The notes beneath the pieces were generated by a model. The model worked only from the letters and a program-made list of their open reading frames with translations, was not told the origin of the DNA and searched no databases. Source: Didymella arachidicola (taxonomy: Eukaryota; Ascomycota; Dothideomycetes; Pleosporales; Didymellaceae). From it: 64,000 bases of DNA. The translations under genes were made by a program, and so were the position numbers. Each line of letters starts with the position of its first letter. The first letter of the stretch is position 1. The stretch lies in contig CM049988.1 in NCBI GenBank assembly GCA_016630955.3, forward strand, positions 2,170,001-2,234,000, written 5' to 3'. Of the stretch, positions 1 through 11,159 are shown one piece after another.

Positions 1-265
1 GAAGAGTCCACAGGAAACGATCCGTCTTGCGGCGCTGTTGCGTGGAACGGAGTCAGCTTGGCAAGCGCTCAGCTACGGATTGAATGCGATTCCCATTATC
101 GCTAGTGTTGGAGGGACGTACATCAACTTCGGCATATGGGCCGTAGCCTTAGTCCCCGCATGGCTAGTCGTCAAGACTATCGGCGTCAGAAGGTACAACG
201 ACGAAGCGGATTTCGGCGGTATCGAGAGAAGCGAAGAGACGATCGGTGGAAAGGGCGACCCATGA
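1..265 (+). CDS. UNC93-like MFS transporter, C-terminal end (partial)
   Basis: This is the last ~88 codons of a gene that begins upstream of the window; the frame is open from base 2 to the TGA at 263-265. The stretch RGTESAWQALSYGLN followed by two hydrophobic segments and a short charged tail (VRRYNDEADFGG) matches the C-terminus of fungal UNC93-like major-facilitator proteins, as I remember that family. Such proteins are multi-pass membrane transporters of mostly unknown substrate. Only the last two membrane segments are visible, so the substrate, the start and the full length cannot be judged. The call rests on family resemblance. Confidence 0.7.
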   Translation, partial: KSPQETIRLAALLRGTESAWQALSYGLNAIPIIASVGGTYINFGIWAVALVPAWLVVKTIGVRRYNDEADFGGIERSEETIGGKGDP

Positions 266-395
266 TCGTACCCGGAGGCAAAGTGCCAGGACCTTTAATA
301 AACTATATATCGCTATGCCAGATTGAGTGTATCGTGCTATACAATATTCCGATTACAAGGTGTTTTACATGTTATCTGCGACGCGATGGGTTGCT

Positions 396-1427
396 TCACA
401 CAAGGAAGCCGCCACTCTCTGTATTCACAAGGTCAGCTTCAAGCAGCTTTGCAAGAACACCCTTGTCCACTTTGCCAATCTGCGCAGCCCTCTTGGGATG
501 AACGGAAGAATATGGCCTCAATTCCACGCGCTTGCCCTCGACGACGGTGTTGTTCAGAGCGTCCACCGCGCGCTGCGCATCCTCTTTTGTCGCGAAGTCA
601 ATAAACGTGACAAAAGTCATGTCGCTTCGCCTGTCGATCATCCAAGCTGGATGAATGGTGCCAAAAGCTTCAATGTTGAAAGGCCCGAATATCTTTTCGA
701 GGATCTCTTGTTTTTGAGTGTTGATGGACGCGGCTTTGCCCCTGCCCCACCCTGGATTTTCAACGAAAATGGTGTACCGTCGGCCTTCCAATAGTGGCTG
801 GATTGCCTGGGACGAAGCCTCTGTGTCGTAGAGAAAGTAATGCTGCTTCTTCCTGTTCTTGGCCTCCCACTGGAATGTGTCTGCTAGCGGTGATACTCTC
901 AAAGGCCTTGGCTGCTTGCCCAGCCTTAGACCCTCCAGTGCGATGACAGCCTTCTGCACTTGCTCCTCGCTACCGAGTTCGAAGAAGGCGCTGGTACTGT
1001 TCTGGAATGTAAAGCGGTCTATTCGGAACTGGAACTTCTTGCTATTAACAGTCAGTACGGCACGTAACCTAGACAAACCAATGCGGCATGTCTGACATCT
1101 TCGCCAGTATACTCACATGTCAACTCCAGCATCACTGAGGATTTTCTGGATCTCAGCTGGGGTGATGTTGCGGTTTAACTTCGTAACGGCTATGCCATGT
1201 GACTTATTCCCGCCACCTGCAGCTCCGTCACGAGGAGCCTCCAGAGGCACTTCTGGTTCTGTAGCTGGCGTCTGAGAAACTTCTTCCCAAAATCGGGCAC
1301 TCGAGGTAAATTGTCTTTGTGTAGCCGGTTTGCTCGTGAGGCGAAGAATCGGACCAGTGGCGCAACGGCTAGCCACGCCCCTAGACAGGGCAAGCCGACA
1401 CTGCGAAATAGCTCTGGGGACAAACAT
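396..1427 (-). CDS. Mitochondrial RRM-type RNA-binding protein
   Basis: Two exons, 1117-1427 and 396-1068, are joined across a 48-nt intron (1069-1116: GTGAGT donor, TCTAG acceptor), giving 327 aa. The N-terminus (MFVPRAISQCRLALSRGVASR, then TSSARFWEE) is rich in Arg and Ser, has no early acidic residues, and looks like a mitochondrial presequence. The C-terminal half carries an RNA-recognition-motif fold: TIFVENPGW (RNP2-like) and MTFVTFIDFATKEDAQRAVDALN (RNP1-like plus helix 2). An additional divergent RRM-like stretch may lie at about residues 105-160. A role in mitochondrial RNA binding is inferred from these two features; the specific RNA target is unknown. The start is the first in-frame ATG. 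Confidence 0.72.
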
Positions 1428-1879
1428 AGAGACTCAGGAAATCCGGAACAGACAACAATGGTACAGTGATATGCCGCCTGTTTTAATTCGACGATGGGCC
1501 GGTTTGTGCTGGCTTGGAGAAAAAGTACTAACGCGACCACAGCAAGGCTCATATCGATAGGAAACGCGTCAGGCGCACGGGCCTGAAAAGCTCGCCTTTC
1601 GAAGGGAAACAGCAATACCTCATTCGCTCTTGGCATACATACTGAATCCTATAAGAATTCGAACTTCACATTGTATGTGTATCTTCGTTTGCTGTGGTGT
1701 TAACACCCCACTTTCGTCATGGCGTATCACTGCATTTGGCCCTCTTCACCCCTGCGTCAACCACGTCACAAGCTTCCTCCAGCGTTCTCAGTCCACACTT
1801 AGTGCCCACAACTCTGGAGTCATCAAACATTGTAGCGTTGCTTTTTGCGAATACTTGATTATTCATATACTGGACTGAC
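1428..1879. other. Intergenic, no gene seen
   Basis: Promoter side of the RRM gene and 3' side of the P450. Open frames here overlap on both strands and show no domain or convincing splice structure. Confidence 0.5.
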
Positions 1880-3597
1880 CTAACTCCTTGCCCTGAACTG
1901 CAACATCGGGCCGTCTTTCTTACTCGCAAAAACATCCTGAATCTGATACTCCGTCGCCCTCGTCCTGCCCTCTTCCAAATCCTTATTACCAGCACCCAGC
2001 GTCGTACCTGGAGCAAGCCTCAAGTCGTACAAGTACAGGACCCGCGCAATAGTAACGGTCAACTCGACGTACGCCAGACCCTTGCCGATGCACCCGCGAG
2101 GACCAATGCTGAAGGGGTTGAACGCCGATTGCGCAGCAGGCAAGCTGTCATGCATCGGGTTGGCGGACGGATCCGCGAGCCAGCGCTCGGGGGTGTAGTC
2201 GAATGGCTGTGGGTAGTAGTTCGCGTTATGATGGATGGCGTAGATGGGCACACCGACGTCGACACCAGCGGGGATGCGCTTGCCGTCGATTTCCAAGCCA
2301 CCGGGGAGGACCTGGCGAGGCAGAGCACCGGCGACTGGGGGCGACATGCGCATTGTCTCGTCGATGCAGGCTTTCAGGTACATGCAGCTGCTCAGCTTGG
2401 GGCTTGTGACGATCTCCTCTACGTCCGAAAAGGTCTCGCGGATCTCCTTGCACAGCTTCTCGAGGACCGTGGGGTTGTGCGCCAGGTAGAAGAATGTGCC
2501 GGACATGGCAGTCGATGTGGTGTCGGAGCCAGCGATGATCAGCAAATTTGACTCGCCCCATAGCTCATTCATGTTGAAGCCTTCGCCTGTCTCCGCATCC
2601 TTGGCGTTGAGCAGGTAGTAGAAAAAGTCCTTTCGATCAGCCTCGAGGCCCAACTTCGTCCGCTCCATAGCCTGGCCCTTGCTGTACTGCATATACTGCG
2701 CTCTCTGGCCAGCGATCTTGCGGAAGAAGAGCTTGTCCAGATGCCAATTGTGGATGGTCAAATGGGTACCGCACTGCTACTGTCAGCTCCACTCCCTCGA
2801 AATCTCGAATGTGAAAAGACAATACTCACAATCAGATGCCTATGCGCCGCATTCCCGACCAACTCAGTCGCAAACCGATTGCTGGGACTCTCCAACATAC
2901 CAAACGCCTTGCCAAACACCAGATCACCCATGATATCAAACACCAACCACTCACACCAATGCGCCGCATTCCAGCTACCATTCCACCCTGCACTTTCCTC
3001 GTCGCCCAACGCACCGAAACTCTCATCTCCACCGCTGCGCCTCCCCAGCAACTCACATCCCACCCTAACGTTAGCCAGTATATACTTCTCCAGATTCCTA
3101 ATCGCCGCATCGCTAAACGCACTGCTCATGACCCTCCGCTTGCGCGCATGCTGCATCTTATCAATAGCGCTGTGCACACTGACCGCCGCCGGGGTGCTGG
3201 GAAACGCCTTGTAAAAATCTGCTTTCTTGACATTGCTCCGGAAGCCGTAGATGGTCTTGAGCCCCGTGGCCGTGTTGACGGAGAGCAGGTTCGGGCCCAG
3301 GCGCACGTAGGGCCCGTATTTTGCGTGTGCGTTGTGGAAGGCGAGGTGGCGGCTGCCGCGGTAGGCGTAGTATGCGAGCCAGATGTCTGTGATTTTGGCG
3401 AGGAAGGGGCCTGGGTAGTGGGCGAGGGGGTGGAGGGTTAGGCGGTAGAGGATGACGGCGAGGATCTGGTAAGGTTAGTTGAGAATGGGAGGGCTGTTGG
3501 GCGGAGTCCGTACGTAGAATGTTAGACCGCCGAATATGGTGGCTAGTAGGAGCAGAGGCGAGGTCAGGAGCGACCATGCGAGGCTGAAGAGCTCCAT
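1880..3597 (-). CDS. Cytochrome P450 monooxygenase, membrane-anchored
   Basis: Three exons (3514-3597, 2830-3465, 1880-2773) separated by 48- and 56-nt introns encode about 537 aa, a normal P450 length. An N-terminal hydrophobic anchor (residues 5-35) would tether it to the ER. The signature motifs are all present: AGSDTT in the I helix (about 321-326), the K-helix ExxR as ETMR (379-382), PERW, and the haem loop FSIGPRGCIG with Cys at about 468. The segment HWCEWLVFDIMGDLVFGKAF resembles the fungal group that includes benzoate-4-monooxygenase-like and TRI11-like enzymes; this subfamily guess is weak. No secondary-metabolite backbone gene is adjacent, so the substrate cannot be inferred. All catalytic residues look intact. 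Confidence 0.93.
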
Positions 3598-4576
3598 GAT
3601 GGTCGTTTTGAATCGAAGCTGGAGCGGCAGTCGAAGCCAAAGTCGAGGTGTGAGGATACAGTAGTGTTATTAGTACACAGTCATCGACACACAGATGGAC
3701 AGTTGTATCTACAGCAAATAACGCAACCAAATAAATTCTCGACGACGATAGGAAGACGCGTCTTCTTAAACGAATTCCCCCAACCCACCGCCATCCGCAG
3801 CTCCCGCAGTATCCTCAAATCAAGGCATGCTGATTCTGACAAAGAGAAACAAGAGCTGGGACGCGACCCGGTGCCCCAGTCTCGCAGCTTTGCTGATAGC
3901 GGAGAGTTCAGGTATATGTTTGTGATGACGGCGGATAGGAGCGGCAATTGCAGGTTGGACCATCACGTGGGGCAGAATGCAAGGCTGAGAGGCGGAGCGG
4001 AGCGGATAGCACAGCGGACGTTAGCGCGCCGCGGATACTCACGATGACGGGGTTGAAACTGCGCGTGCCAGATAGGTTGGGGCCGGGTATTGTGCGCGTA
4101 GGGGAGGAGGAATGTGTGGGGATGATGATGAGGAACATTCCGCGATGCGCGATACGACTGAGAAGAGCTATTTTGGACAAATGATGGTATTTGGTGCGTA
4201 TGGACTCGCTACGAAGCTTTCCCTGCTGCATATTCCAGCGATCTTGCACGTCTCACTTCCTTAATCCTAATGCGGATCAACACCATGAGCAGCAAAGGGC
4301 AATACTCATCCATCGTATAAACGCCTGGCGACTCAGCGTCATGTCCTTCGAACGATTTGCTGTGCGTCTGGCGTGTGCAATGATCGTGTAATGCTGCATT
4401 TTAGTTTAGTTTAGTTTAGTCATCCTACTCGGTTTCAGCCGCGTACTGCGCAGCTATGCCCGGAGTGTGTAATGCTGCATTATTGCCTGCAATTCCTATA
4501 ACAGTATAACTAAAACACTCCCACCACCCCAACACACTCAACCCTCCAATCTCCCCTCGATCCCTTAACAGCTCCC
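3598..4576. other. Intergenic, no gene seen
   Basis: Upstream of the P450. Only overlapping, low-information open frames occur here. A short (TTTAG)n-like stretch lies around 4400-4420. No gene is supported. Confidence 0.5.
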
Positions 4577-4876
4577 CTAAGCGCCCCCCTCCCTCTTAGC
4601 ATACTCTTCCTCCATCCTCTCCTCATAAACCCTATCATTCTCCTTTTGTTGTTCATCACTCACATCCGTAATCCTCCCCTCACTACCACCCCCAACACGC
4701 CGTCCACTATTATCAACCTCAAACCGCTCTTCGCGCAGCGCCTGCCCAGGCTCCTGGCTCGTCTGATGTACCCTTGTGCCGGTGTTGTCGGTGTGTGTGG
4801 ATTGGGTACGGGATGTGGTTTGCCCGTTTATGGAGGTGGATACTGAGGAGAAGGTTTGGGAGGTGTAGGATGGCAT
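4577..4876 (-). CDS. Small hydrophilic conserved-looking protein (99 aa)
   Basis: Intronless ORF of 99 aa starting MPSYTSQTFSSVSTSINGQT. It is Ser/Thr/Gln-rich for the first ~45 residues, then has a charged stretch (EVDNSGRRVGGGSEGRI) and an acidic/basic helix-like end (ENDRVYEERMEEEYAKREGG). No signal peptide, membrane segment or cysteine is present. It resembles small, presumably disordered proteins that I recall as common and uncharacterised in Pezizomycotina genomes. The function is unknown. The reading frame is continuous, and codon use is richer in coding-like codons than on the opposite strand. A stress-related or cytoplasmic structural role would be a guess. Confidence 0.6.
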   Translation of the reverse strand: MPSYTSQTFSSVSTSINGQTTSRTQSTHTDNTGTRVHQTSQEPGQALREERFEVDNSGRRVGGGSEGRITDVSDEQQKENDRVYEERMEEEYAKREGGA

Positions 4877-5156
4877 TTTGGCGGTTTGGTGTGAGATGGG
4901 GGAGATGTGGTTCTTGGGGGGTTTCTTGTATATAGACTTTTTTGTAGATAGACTCGAGTGGGGAGGTTGGAGATGGTTGTGTGGTGCGTTTTGGAGAATG
5001 GGAGATGGTTACCTGGATTGCGGAAGAGGGTGACGTGACTGACGTCATAGGGTCCTGTGAATATATCATCGGTTCGTTGGCCGGTGTCACAATTCGACAA
5101 CGCACTACGTGTTGGTGCTCGTCGCGCTCGTCTTATAGAAATACGCTCTTGACTTC

Positions 5157-5549
5157 TCAAGTCCTGCAGTACAAGGCCTGCTCCTCAGATGTGCGTGTCC
5201 ACGGTCGCCAACCGAGTGCGACCCAGCGCCAAGCCAGGACCGCGAGTATCCCAATCACAAAGCTGGGTATGAAACGGAGTAAGTACTCGCGCCATGTACA
5301 CTCCCTCTTGATCAAAAGACTTGTGATATGGGCGTCTAGTGCGTGACAGGTTCGTAGAAGGCAACTCTTTGGCTTGGTAAGGGTTTCTTCGTCGAAGGCT
5401 TGAGGTAGTGACGTGGAACATTCGGGCAGCGGCTTCGTCTTCTCGTCTGACGAGTAAGTGATGTCAATCTTCTTGTCGTTGGTCTGAGCAAACGTGATGT
5501 TGCCAGGTTCCTGACCGGAATCAAGGGCCTTGATGTGCTGAGGATTCAT
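5157..5549 (-). CDS. Small single-pass membrane protein, hypothetical (130 aa)
   Basis: Intronless ORF. ATG at 5549 (MNPQHIKALDSGQ) is preferred over an upstream in-frame codon at 5573 because of its better context. The first ~85 residues are polar, and a hydrophobic segment (LLRFIPSFVIGILAVLAW, about residues 91-108) is followed by a ~22-residue tail. The topology suggests a C-terminally anchored protein. I do not recognise a family. It could be a lineage-specific orphan, or a chance ORF given the lack of introns and homology; the continuous frame and sensible topology favour a gene. Confidence 0.4.
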   Translation of the reverse strand: MNPQHIKALDSGQEPGNITFAQTNDKKIDITYSSDEKTKPLPECSTSLPQAFDEETLTKPKSCLLRTCHALDAHITSLLIKRECTWREYLLRFIPSFVIGILAVLAWRWVALGWRPWTRTSEEQALYCRT

Positions 5550-6055
5550 TGTGTGCGTAAGGTGGCTTATCAAAGCAAAGTGTCAAAGGGGGGCATTGAG
5601 GTTGACGGTCATCCGGTGTCAGGTGTTGGTTTGCTGCTGATATATGTGCAGTGAACACACTTGCCAAGTGCACAAGAATTGCATACTGGCGATTTGTGTA
5701 AGACTAATCGGCTGTCACGGCTGGCAGGCTTGGCTGTGAGCACTATGCGGCACAGGAATCAATGACTGCAAGAAAACAAATGGCTTTGATAGGGACAGGT
5801 TCAGATGCACAAGATCTTGTATAAGTCAAGAGCTATTTGAGACTATTAGACACGCAGGAACACCATATTGCAACGAGCGAGGACCTGTTTAACGCCTTTA
5901 TGAAACCCCCAAGACTTCGTCGCGTCCTCGGCTGGTACCCTACGATCCACCGTAGCGGTTGGCCGTGAGGGTGTGGGTGATATTGTTCAGGAACTTCTTG
6001 ATGCCTCCGTTACTTCTTAACGTAAGCAAGGCCTGCGAATGTACGGACTCGTAAA
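5550..6055. other. Intergenic, no gene seen
   Basis: About 500 bp without a supported gene. It lies between two minus-strand small genes and would contain the 3' UTR of the 48-aa gene and the promoter of the 130-aa gene. Confidence 0.5.
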
Positions 6056-6202
6056 TTACTTCTCAGGCTCAAAGGTCTTGACATCAGGATGATTGCCCTT
6101 GTACGTGCGTCGCGCGTATGCAATCGTCTCGGCAACAGTGTCCTGCTGCTTCTCGGTTTCTTGGGCAGTGGGGACCTTGATGGGATCTTGGGCGGAAGTC
6201 AT
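6056..6202 (-). CDS. 48-aa conserved-looking small protein
   Basis: A very short intronless ORF starting MTSAQDPIKVPTAQETEKQQ and ending HPDVKTFEPEK before TAA. The start lies in a good context (CGACGAAATGAC). Codons are strongly skewed to the C-ending forms seen in neighbouring genes (ATC AAG GTC CCC ACT GCC), which supports real coding at this length. It is hydrophilic, with a central helix-like piece (DTVAETIAYARRTYKG). I do not know a function. A divergent gene starts at 6733 on the other strand. Confidence 0.55.
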   Translation of the reverse strand: MTSAQDPIKVPTAQETEKQQDTVAETIAYARRTYKGNHPDVKTFEPEK

Positions 6203-6732
6203 TTCGTCGCTGTTTTGACGCGGTGCAGTGCAGATCAGTAGGATTGCAGAAAGGAAATGACAGACATGACAGGTGGTGCAAGATATAGCAGGCGGTAGAG
6301 GTCAGACAAGAGTGCCTACCGTCGACCTACTCGTGGAATTTCTCCCATTTCATGTTCACCGGCGGGCAGCCAAGCGGGGCGGAGCACAAGAGGCGCCCAC
6401 GCGATCTCGTTTCCTGTCACTCGACAGGCTCGTCTGCCATCACTCGCCGTTTGCATCAACTGTGCCTTGTGACATTGACAGCGCGAGAAGACGTCTATCT
6501 ATAGCCAAAGTCTCAACGCGGTGGTCAGCCCAACAGCCTCGGAGACGGTGACGATCCGGGCCCGGCCAGACCAGCCCTGCATGCCAATCGATAGGCTAGC
6601 GGGACCCGCCTGCCACGCTAGACCCCTGAAGCCTTGGGGCCTTCACTGCCGGGCCGGCGAACCACGTTGATCCCGTCAATCGGTCAGCCCTCATGCCTCC
6701 ACTCCCACTCCCACACTCTCAATCTGCCCCAG
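6203..6732. promoter_or_regulatory. Divergent promoter region (inferred)
   Basis: About 530 bp separate two divergent start codons (6202 minus, 6733 plus). The last 60 bp before 6733 are CT-rich, as in many fungal 5' UTRs. No specific binding site can be claimed. A 129-aa plus-strand frame beginning at 6634 is simply the upstream extension of the 6733 gene's frame. Confidence 0.4.
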
Positions 6733-8138
6733 ATGCGCGTTCTCGGGCTGTCGTTTGCTTCGCTGCTCGTGTCTGCCGCGGCGGCGCAGGACGACTTTGA
6801 CTTTTCCAGCTGCAGCACTGAGGACGCCCCTGCGGAGAAGTGCGCGCAAAAGATCGATACCGTGGTTGAGGTCGCGAACGGGCAACAGTACTTCACCAAG
6901 ATTGCGTGCAAGGACTGTCCGTATGCGGAGACGTTCAACCAAGACGCGAACGACGGGCATCCGGAGAGCAGGATGACGCACGGGGACCAGGAACTCGTAA
7001 GCATTCTTTACTATGAACAGTGAAGGGAACAGCTGCTGACACGCGGTAGTTCTTCAACGTCACCCTCGCAAACGACACGCGCTCCGTCCTCCTCAACGGC
7101 AACAAAATCTTCCCCGTCCTCCAAACCATCCCAACCCCACCGCATATCGCCGTCCCGCTCCTGCACCCGGACTTCTCCTACAAGAACCTCACCGCCGCAA
7201 CGACCTGCTCCGACCCGTCCTGCTCCTCGCCAAAGATAACCAGCGACTGCGTCTCCTGGTGCCAATCTCTCCCTCTCGCCCGCATGGTCGCCGACTACGC
7301 CTACTCGTCGCACCCCTCGCGCTCCGAAGACGACGCACACATCCGCTTCTGGGACGTCGTATTCGACCCCGTCGGCGGCCGCAGCGTGCCTGCCACGCGG
7401 CATACGAGCGGCGCCTCAGCGCCCTGGAAACTCGACGACGCGGATCGCAAGGCGCTGCACGTTGTCATTGCCGGCCAGCCCGTTAAGCGGGGGACCCGGC
7501 ACCGCCCGAACAACGAGGACGACGGCGGACTGTTTGGTCCCGTTCAGGCGGATGAGATTTACTCGCTGGAGATTATCAAGGTGGAGCAAGTTGTTCGTCG
7601 GTTTGAGTTTCCTTCCGGTGACATCGGCTTCTTTGGGCAGATCAAGCGGTTTTTCGGCGGCGATGTGTGGAAGGGCGAGGGCGAGCTTGTGTATCTGGGT
7701 GAAGAGTGGGGGGTGTGGGGGAAGAAAGGGACCCTGAGGAACTGGGTGGGCGATGTGTTCCATTCCAACTTCATCGGGCTGTTCTTTATCATCATCGGCA
7801 GTGTCGTGGGGGGCTTCATCACGCTGCGCGTTGTGCAGAGCGCATGGCTGTTTTACAAGCAGCAGCGCAGCCTGGCGAGCTGGAAGGGGATTGATGCTGT
7901 GTACAGCCAGCTCAACCAAGGAAACGGAGATGAGGAGAGGTGGGATGCGCGCAGCGACACCGTTGCAGGCAGTTCCCGAGCCAGCTTTGGCGGCAACTGG
8001 CAAGGCGACTACCGGGATAGCTATGAGGAGGGCCCCAGCCGTCCAAGCATGACGTGGGACGAGCAGAGGATGAAGCCGTTGCCGACCAAGCCACTCCCTG
8101 AGAAGCCCTTGCCTCAGGAGCCGCTCATTGATACATAG
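6733..8138 (+). CDS. Secretory single-pass membrane protein, unknown function (450 aa)
   Basis: Exons 6733-6996 and 7050-8138 flank a 53-nt intron (GTAAGC ... GGTAG). The protein starts with a signal peptide (MRVLGLSFASLLVSAAAAQ). It has a lumenal/extracellular part with several Cys (SCSTEDAPAEKC, CKDCPY, TTCSDPSC, CVSWC) and Asn sequons (NVT, NDT, NLT). One membrane span follows (about residues 329-350, FIGLFFIIIGSVVGGFITL), then a cytosolic tail of ~100 residues. The tail ends in a short proline repeat, KPLPTKPLPEKPLPQEPL (residues 430-447), which could bind SH3-like partners. I do not recognise the extracellular domain. A type I surface or endomembrane glycoprotein is inferred. It converges on the NmrA-like gene with a 107-bp gap. 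Confidence 0.75.
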
Positions 8139-8245
8139 ACCTCTCCCTTTAGGGTCGGTCATTCACTTCTGGTATATACTTCACCTTACATCTCTCCATT
8201 TGTCAGGATGCCATCGCTTGACACCGTCCCCCTCACTGTCCCTCC

Positions 8246-9283
8246 CTACGGTTTCCCCTCCCACGCTCTCGTAAGATACTCCTCCGCGCTCACAAACCGA
8301 TAATCCGGAACCCTCCGATTCCACTCATCGCTCACATCCCACGCCCCATTCAGAATCCCCACAAAGAACATGATAACAAAGTCCTTGGACCACTGCTCGC
8401 GATCCTCCGCAGGGATAACAGGATGGCTCATCTGCGGCACCCAACTCGTCTTCAACTCGCCCCTCCTCACATCCTCACCCCTGACATACTCCACCGTCCA
8501 CTCCCCGCCCCTGATCTTCTTCCCCAGCGCGAGAAGCTCGTTGATACTAGTCCTGCACCCCCGCACTCCCCCGACCGCCGGCCACGCCCTCTCATCTTCC
8601 AGTGCGCGGGCCAGGATCTCAGAATCATCCGCGATAGCCGTCAGAACGATAGGCTGCTCGCCATCGTCCAGCACAATCGCTCTGCGTGTCTGGAAATCGA
8701 TGAAGAACGGCCACGTGATGAGCCCCGGACTCAGCGGGTGGGGGTGCGCAAAGTAATCCAGGAAAATACTCGGTTGGAAAAGACAATACTCCAGCACTTT
8801 CTCCTCGCGGTTCAGCTCCGCAAGGTAGTGGGCGATGAAGTCCTTGTTCGCGTACGGCGGGACGCCCGAGTTGTTCCTAATGCCCCATTCGGCGGGGGCG
8901 AAGCGCTGCACGCCTGCGGCGATGCAGGCGTGGATCAGGTTGCGCTGGACGGTGTTGGAGGTGTCGAGGTGCACGATGAGGAAGGAGAGGCAGACGGTGA
9001 AGCCGCGGAGGGCGGAGGTTAGGGTGGCGAGGTCGTGGTAGTTTACTTTTTTGTAGAGGACGCCGGGGATCGGGGTTAGAGGGGCGCCCGAGCGGGTGAA
9101 GATTGTGATGGAGTGTTTGCCGGAGCGGATTGGGGCGCGGAGGAGTTCTGTTGCGACGTCTGGGTGATATCAGTTGCTGCGTGTGGTACAGGTTCTGAAG
9201 AGATGGGAAGGGAGCAGTATTAGTTGGGGTAGTGAGTCCGGGTACATACTACCGGTGCCGCCTGCGACTGCGATCTTGACCAT
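8246..9283 (-). CDS. NmrA-like / isoflavone-reductase-like NAD(P)-binding protein
   Basis: Exon 1 (9250-9283) encodes only MVKIAVAGGTG plus one base; a 90-nt intron (9160-9249, donor GTATGT) and exon 2 (8246-9159) complete a 315-aa protein. Placing the donor after GGTA restores the dinucleotide-binding motif AVAGGTGNVA at residues 5-14. Family features follow: VQRFAPAEWGIRNN and FVSAEEYLTRAW. These atypical short-chain dehydrogenases act as NAD(P)-dependent reductases or redox sensors of the NmrA type; the substrate is unknown. It is cytosolic, with no targeting signal visible. Adjacent genes give no pathway context. Confidence 0.88.
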
Positions 9284-10100
9284 TTTGGATGCTTTTGTTG
9301 AAATCGAAGTTTGATGCTTCGATTCACGACTACATAGCTTTACTTGCGTTGTCACTACATAGCATCGCAGCAGTCTTCCCCGCCCGGCGAATGACGGCAT
9401 CGGGCCGAACGGGATAGCAGGACGCTCCACATGTGCCGGGGTGCTTCAATGCTCCATCTTTGCTGGAAGTAAGCTTACGGATCCTGCACTCTTGGAGGTC
9501 GAAGTTTGCGTGTTGATTCGCGTCGGACATACGTCACAACGCTAGCGGAGTTAGTGGATGTCAAGTCAGTGTGTACCTGTGAAATGATCCACGAATGACT
9601 CGTGCAGAGCCGCAGTGGTTGAGCTGGCACATGAGATGTGTTGAAAGCGTAATAGGGTATCGAGTTGAGAGCGGTCTTAGATGGCCTTACGGAGTTAGGC
9701 GAGCATGAACAGTAATGCTGACGCATACAGATTTGCACGAGCAATGGCGGACTGTGCAATTCGCGTAGAACTGCGAACAAGATGGTTGGAATGGCGACGT
9801 TGGAGTCCAGGTGGACGAGTCTGGAAGAGAACTGGGAGAGCGATTCCTCGACGAACATAACTTTGGCGAATGAAGCTAGGGTTTGTCAAGACAGTCACTA
9901 CCCAATGTCGGTACAAGCCACGACCGCAATTGCAACCCCATTGTATTATGGTGGAGGACAGACACTAGACCTGCAGATCTTATATTTTGATGCTGATGCA
10001 AAGCTAACGAAACGAATGAAGAGTAAGGTATATACAAAACCCACCGACACCCAGGACTCAGACTCAAGTTCGATCCAGCCTCGGTGTCAGACCCACTGCT
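9284..10100. other. Intergenic, no gene seen
   Basis: Between the NmrA-like start and the cellulase 3' end. Open frames (for example 9782-10123 on the plus strand) lack any recognisable sequence and overlap counter-strand frames. Confidence 0.5.
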
Positions 10101-11159
10101 CTACGAGACAAAGTAAGACTTGATCTTGGGCAGAATGTTGACCCACGCGACACCAGTGCTGGGCTCCATGTTGTAGATGTAGTCACCCCACCACGGCCCA
10201 GCAGCCCACCAAAGCGCACCAGTCCAGACGTCGCTGTTCTGCGCCATGTAGGTAAGGCCATCCTGAAGCGCCGAGATGCACTGGGCGTTGTTGCCACCAG
10301 CGAATTCGCCAATGAGTCCAAGCTTCTTATTGTCTTTGAGCCACTGAGTCGCAGCTTGGAGACGCTCCTTGAAGATGGTAGCTGAGACGCAGGTTGCAGA
10401 TGTGCCAGAGCCGTCAGAGTCGAGGTACTGGTGCATCTGGTAGATGAGCTTGTTCTGCGGGTCCTTGAGGTTGACGAGCGAGGCGCCGTTGCCGGAGCTG
10501 GTCCATGTCCATGCGCCGGTGTACGAGTTGCCCTCGGGAGTGATGTACTGCTTTGTGGCACCAGCAGCGCGGATACCGTCGATCGAGGCCTGGTTGAGGT
10601 TGAACACGAGCGTCTGGTCCATGTCGTGGTACTCATTGTTAGTGTCGAAGACGACTAGCGCATTGTCTTTGTATTGTGCAGCAACGTTCTTCCACCATGT
10701 CTTGAAGCCGGCAGTGTCGGTGATGATGTTGCCGTAGAAGCGGCCGTAGTTGTGCGGCTGGATCATGGCGTACGCGCCCTTGCTGGTGATGTAGTTGACC
10801 TGCTGGGTAAGGTTGCCGAGGTAGGCTTTGTCAAAAGCGCCGGTCAAAGTGTTGGGCGTGAGACGCTCCATCACTGCAACCGTTAACATAGATTATCACC
10901 GTATCACAGGAGCGAGCTTACGGAAGTTCAGACGGAACATGTTCATGCCCTGACCGAGGAACTGGTCGATCGTTTTGGTATCATACCAGGTGTAGTCCTT
11001 ACCATAGACGCCAGGGAAGTTCTTCTCGCCGAATTCAGCACCTGATTCGTTGATGCCGAAGAACTTGAGCTTTCGGTTGGCGCGGGTCTCCTTGTCGGAA
11101 GGAGCAGCGAAGGCGGTGCTGACCAGAGCGGCCGCCGCAAAGATGTTGCTGAAGAGCAT
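10101..11159 (-). CDS. Secreted endo-beta-1,4-glucanase, GH5 (subfamily 5)
   Basis: Exons 10922-11159 and 10101-10873 flank a 48-nt intron (GTAAGC ... GTTGCAG). Splicing restores the family motif NFLMERL. The product is 336 aa with a ~18-aa signal peptide ([18 protein letters not shown]). The catalytic acid/base Glu is at about 160 in [10 protein letters not shown], and the nucleophile Glu at about 269 in IGEFAGG. The end ([17 protein letters not shown]) matches the compact single-domain fungal cellulases such as the Thermoascus Cel5A type. There is no carbohydrate-binding module or linker. It should cleave internal beta-1,4 bonds of cellulose outside the cell. Expression on plant material is expected from the family, but no regulatory site was identified. 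Confidence 0.95.

Noticed and set aside
1880..3597. Secondary-metabolite cluster around the P450
   Set aside because: No polyketide synthase, peptide synthetase, terpene cyclase or pathway regulator is visible within the window, so the P450 stands alone.
10040..10090. tRNA-like B box (AAGTTCGATCC)
   Set aside because: No matching A box or acceptor-stem pairing could be drawn around it; it is also adjacent to the cellulase stop codon.
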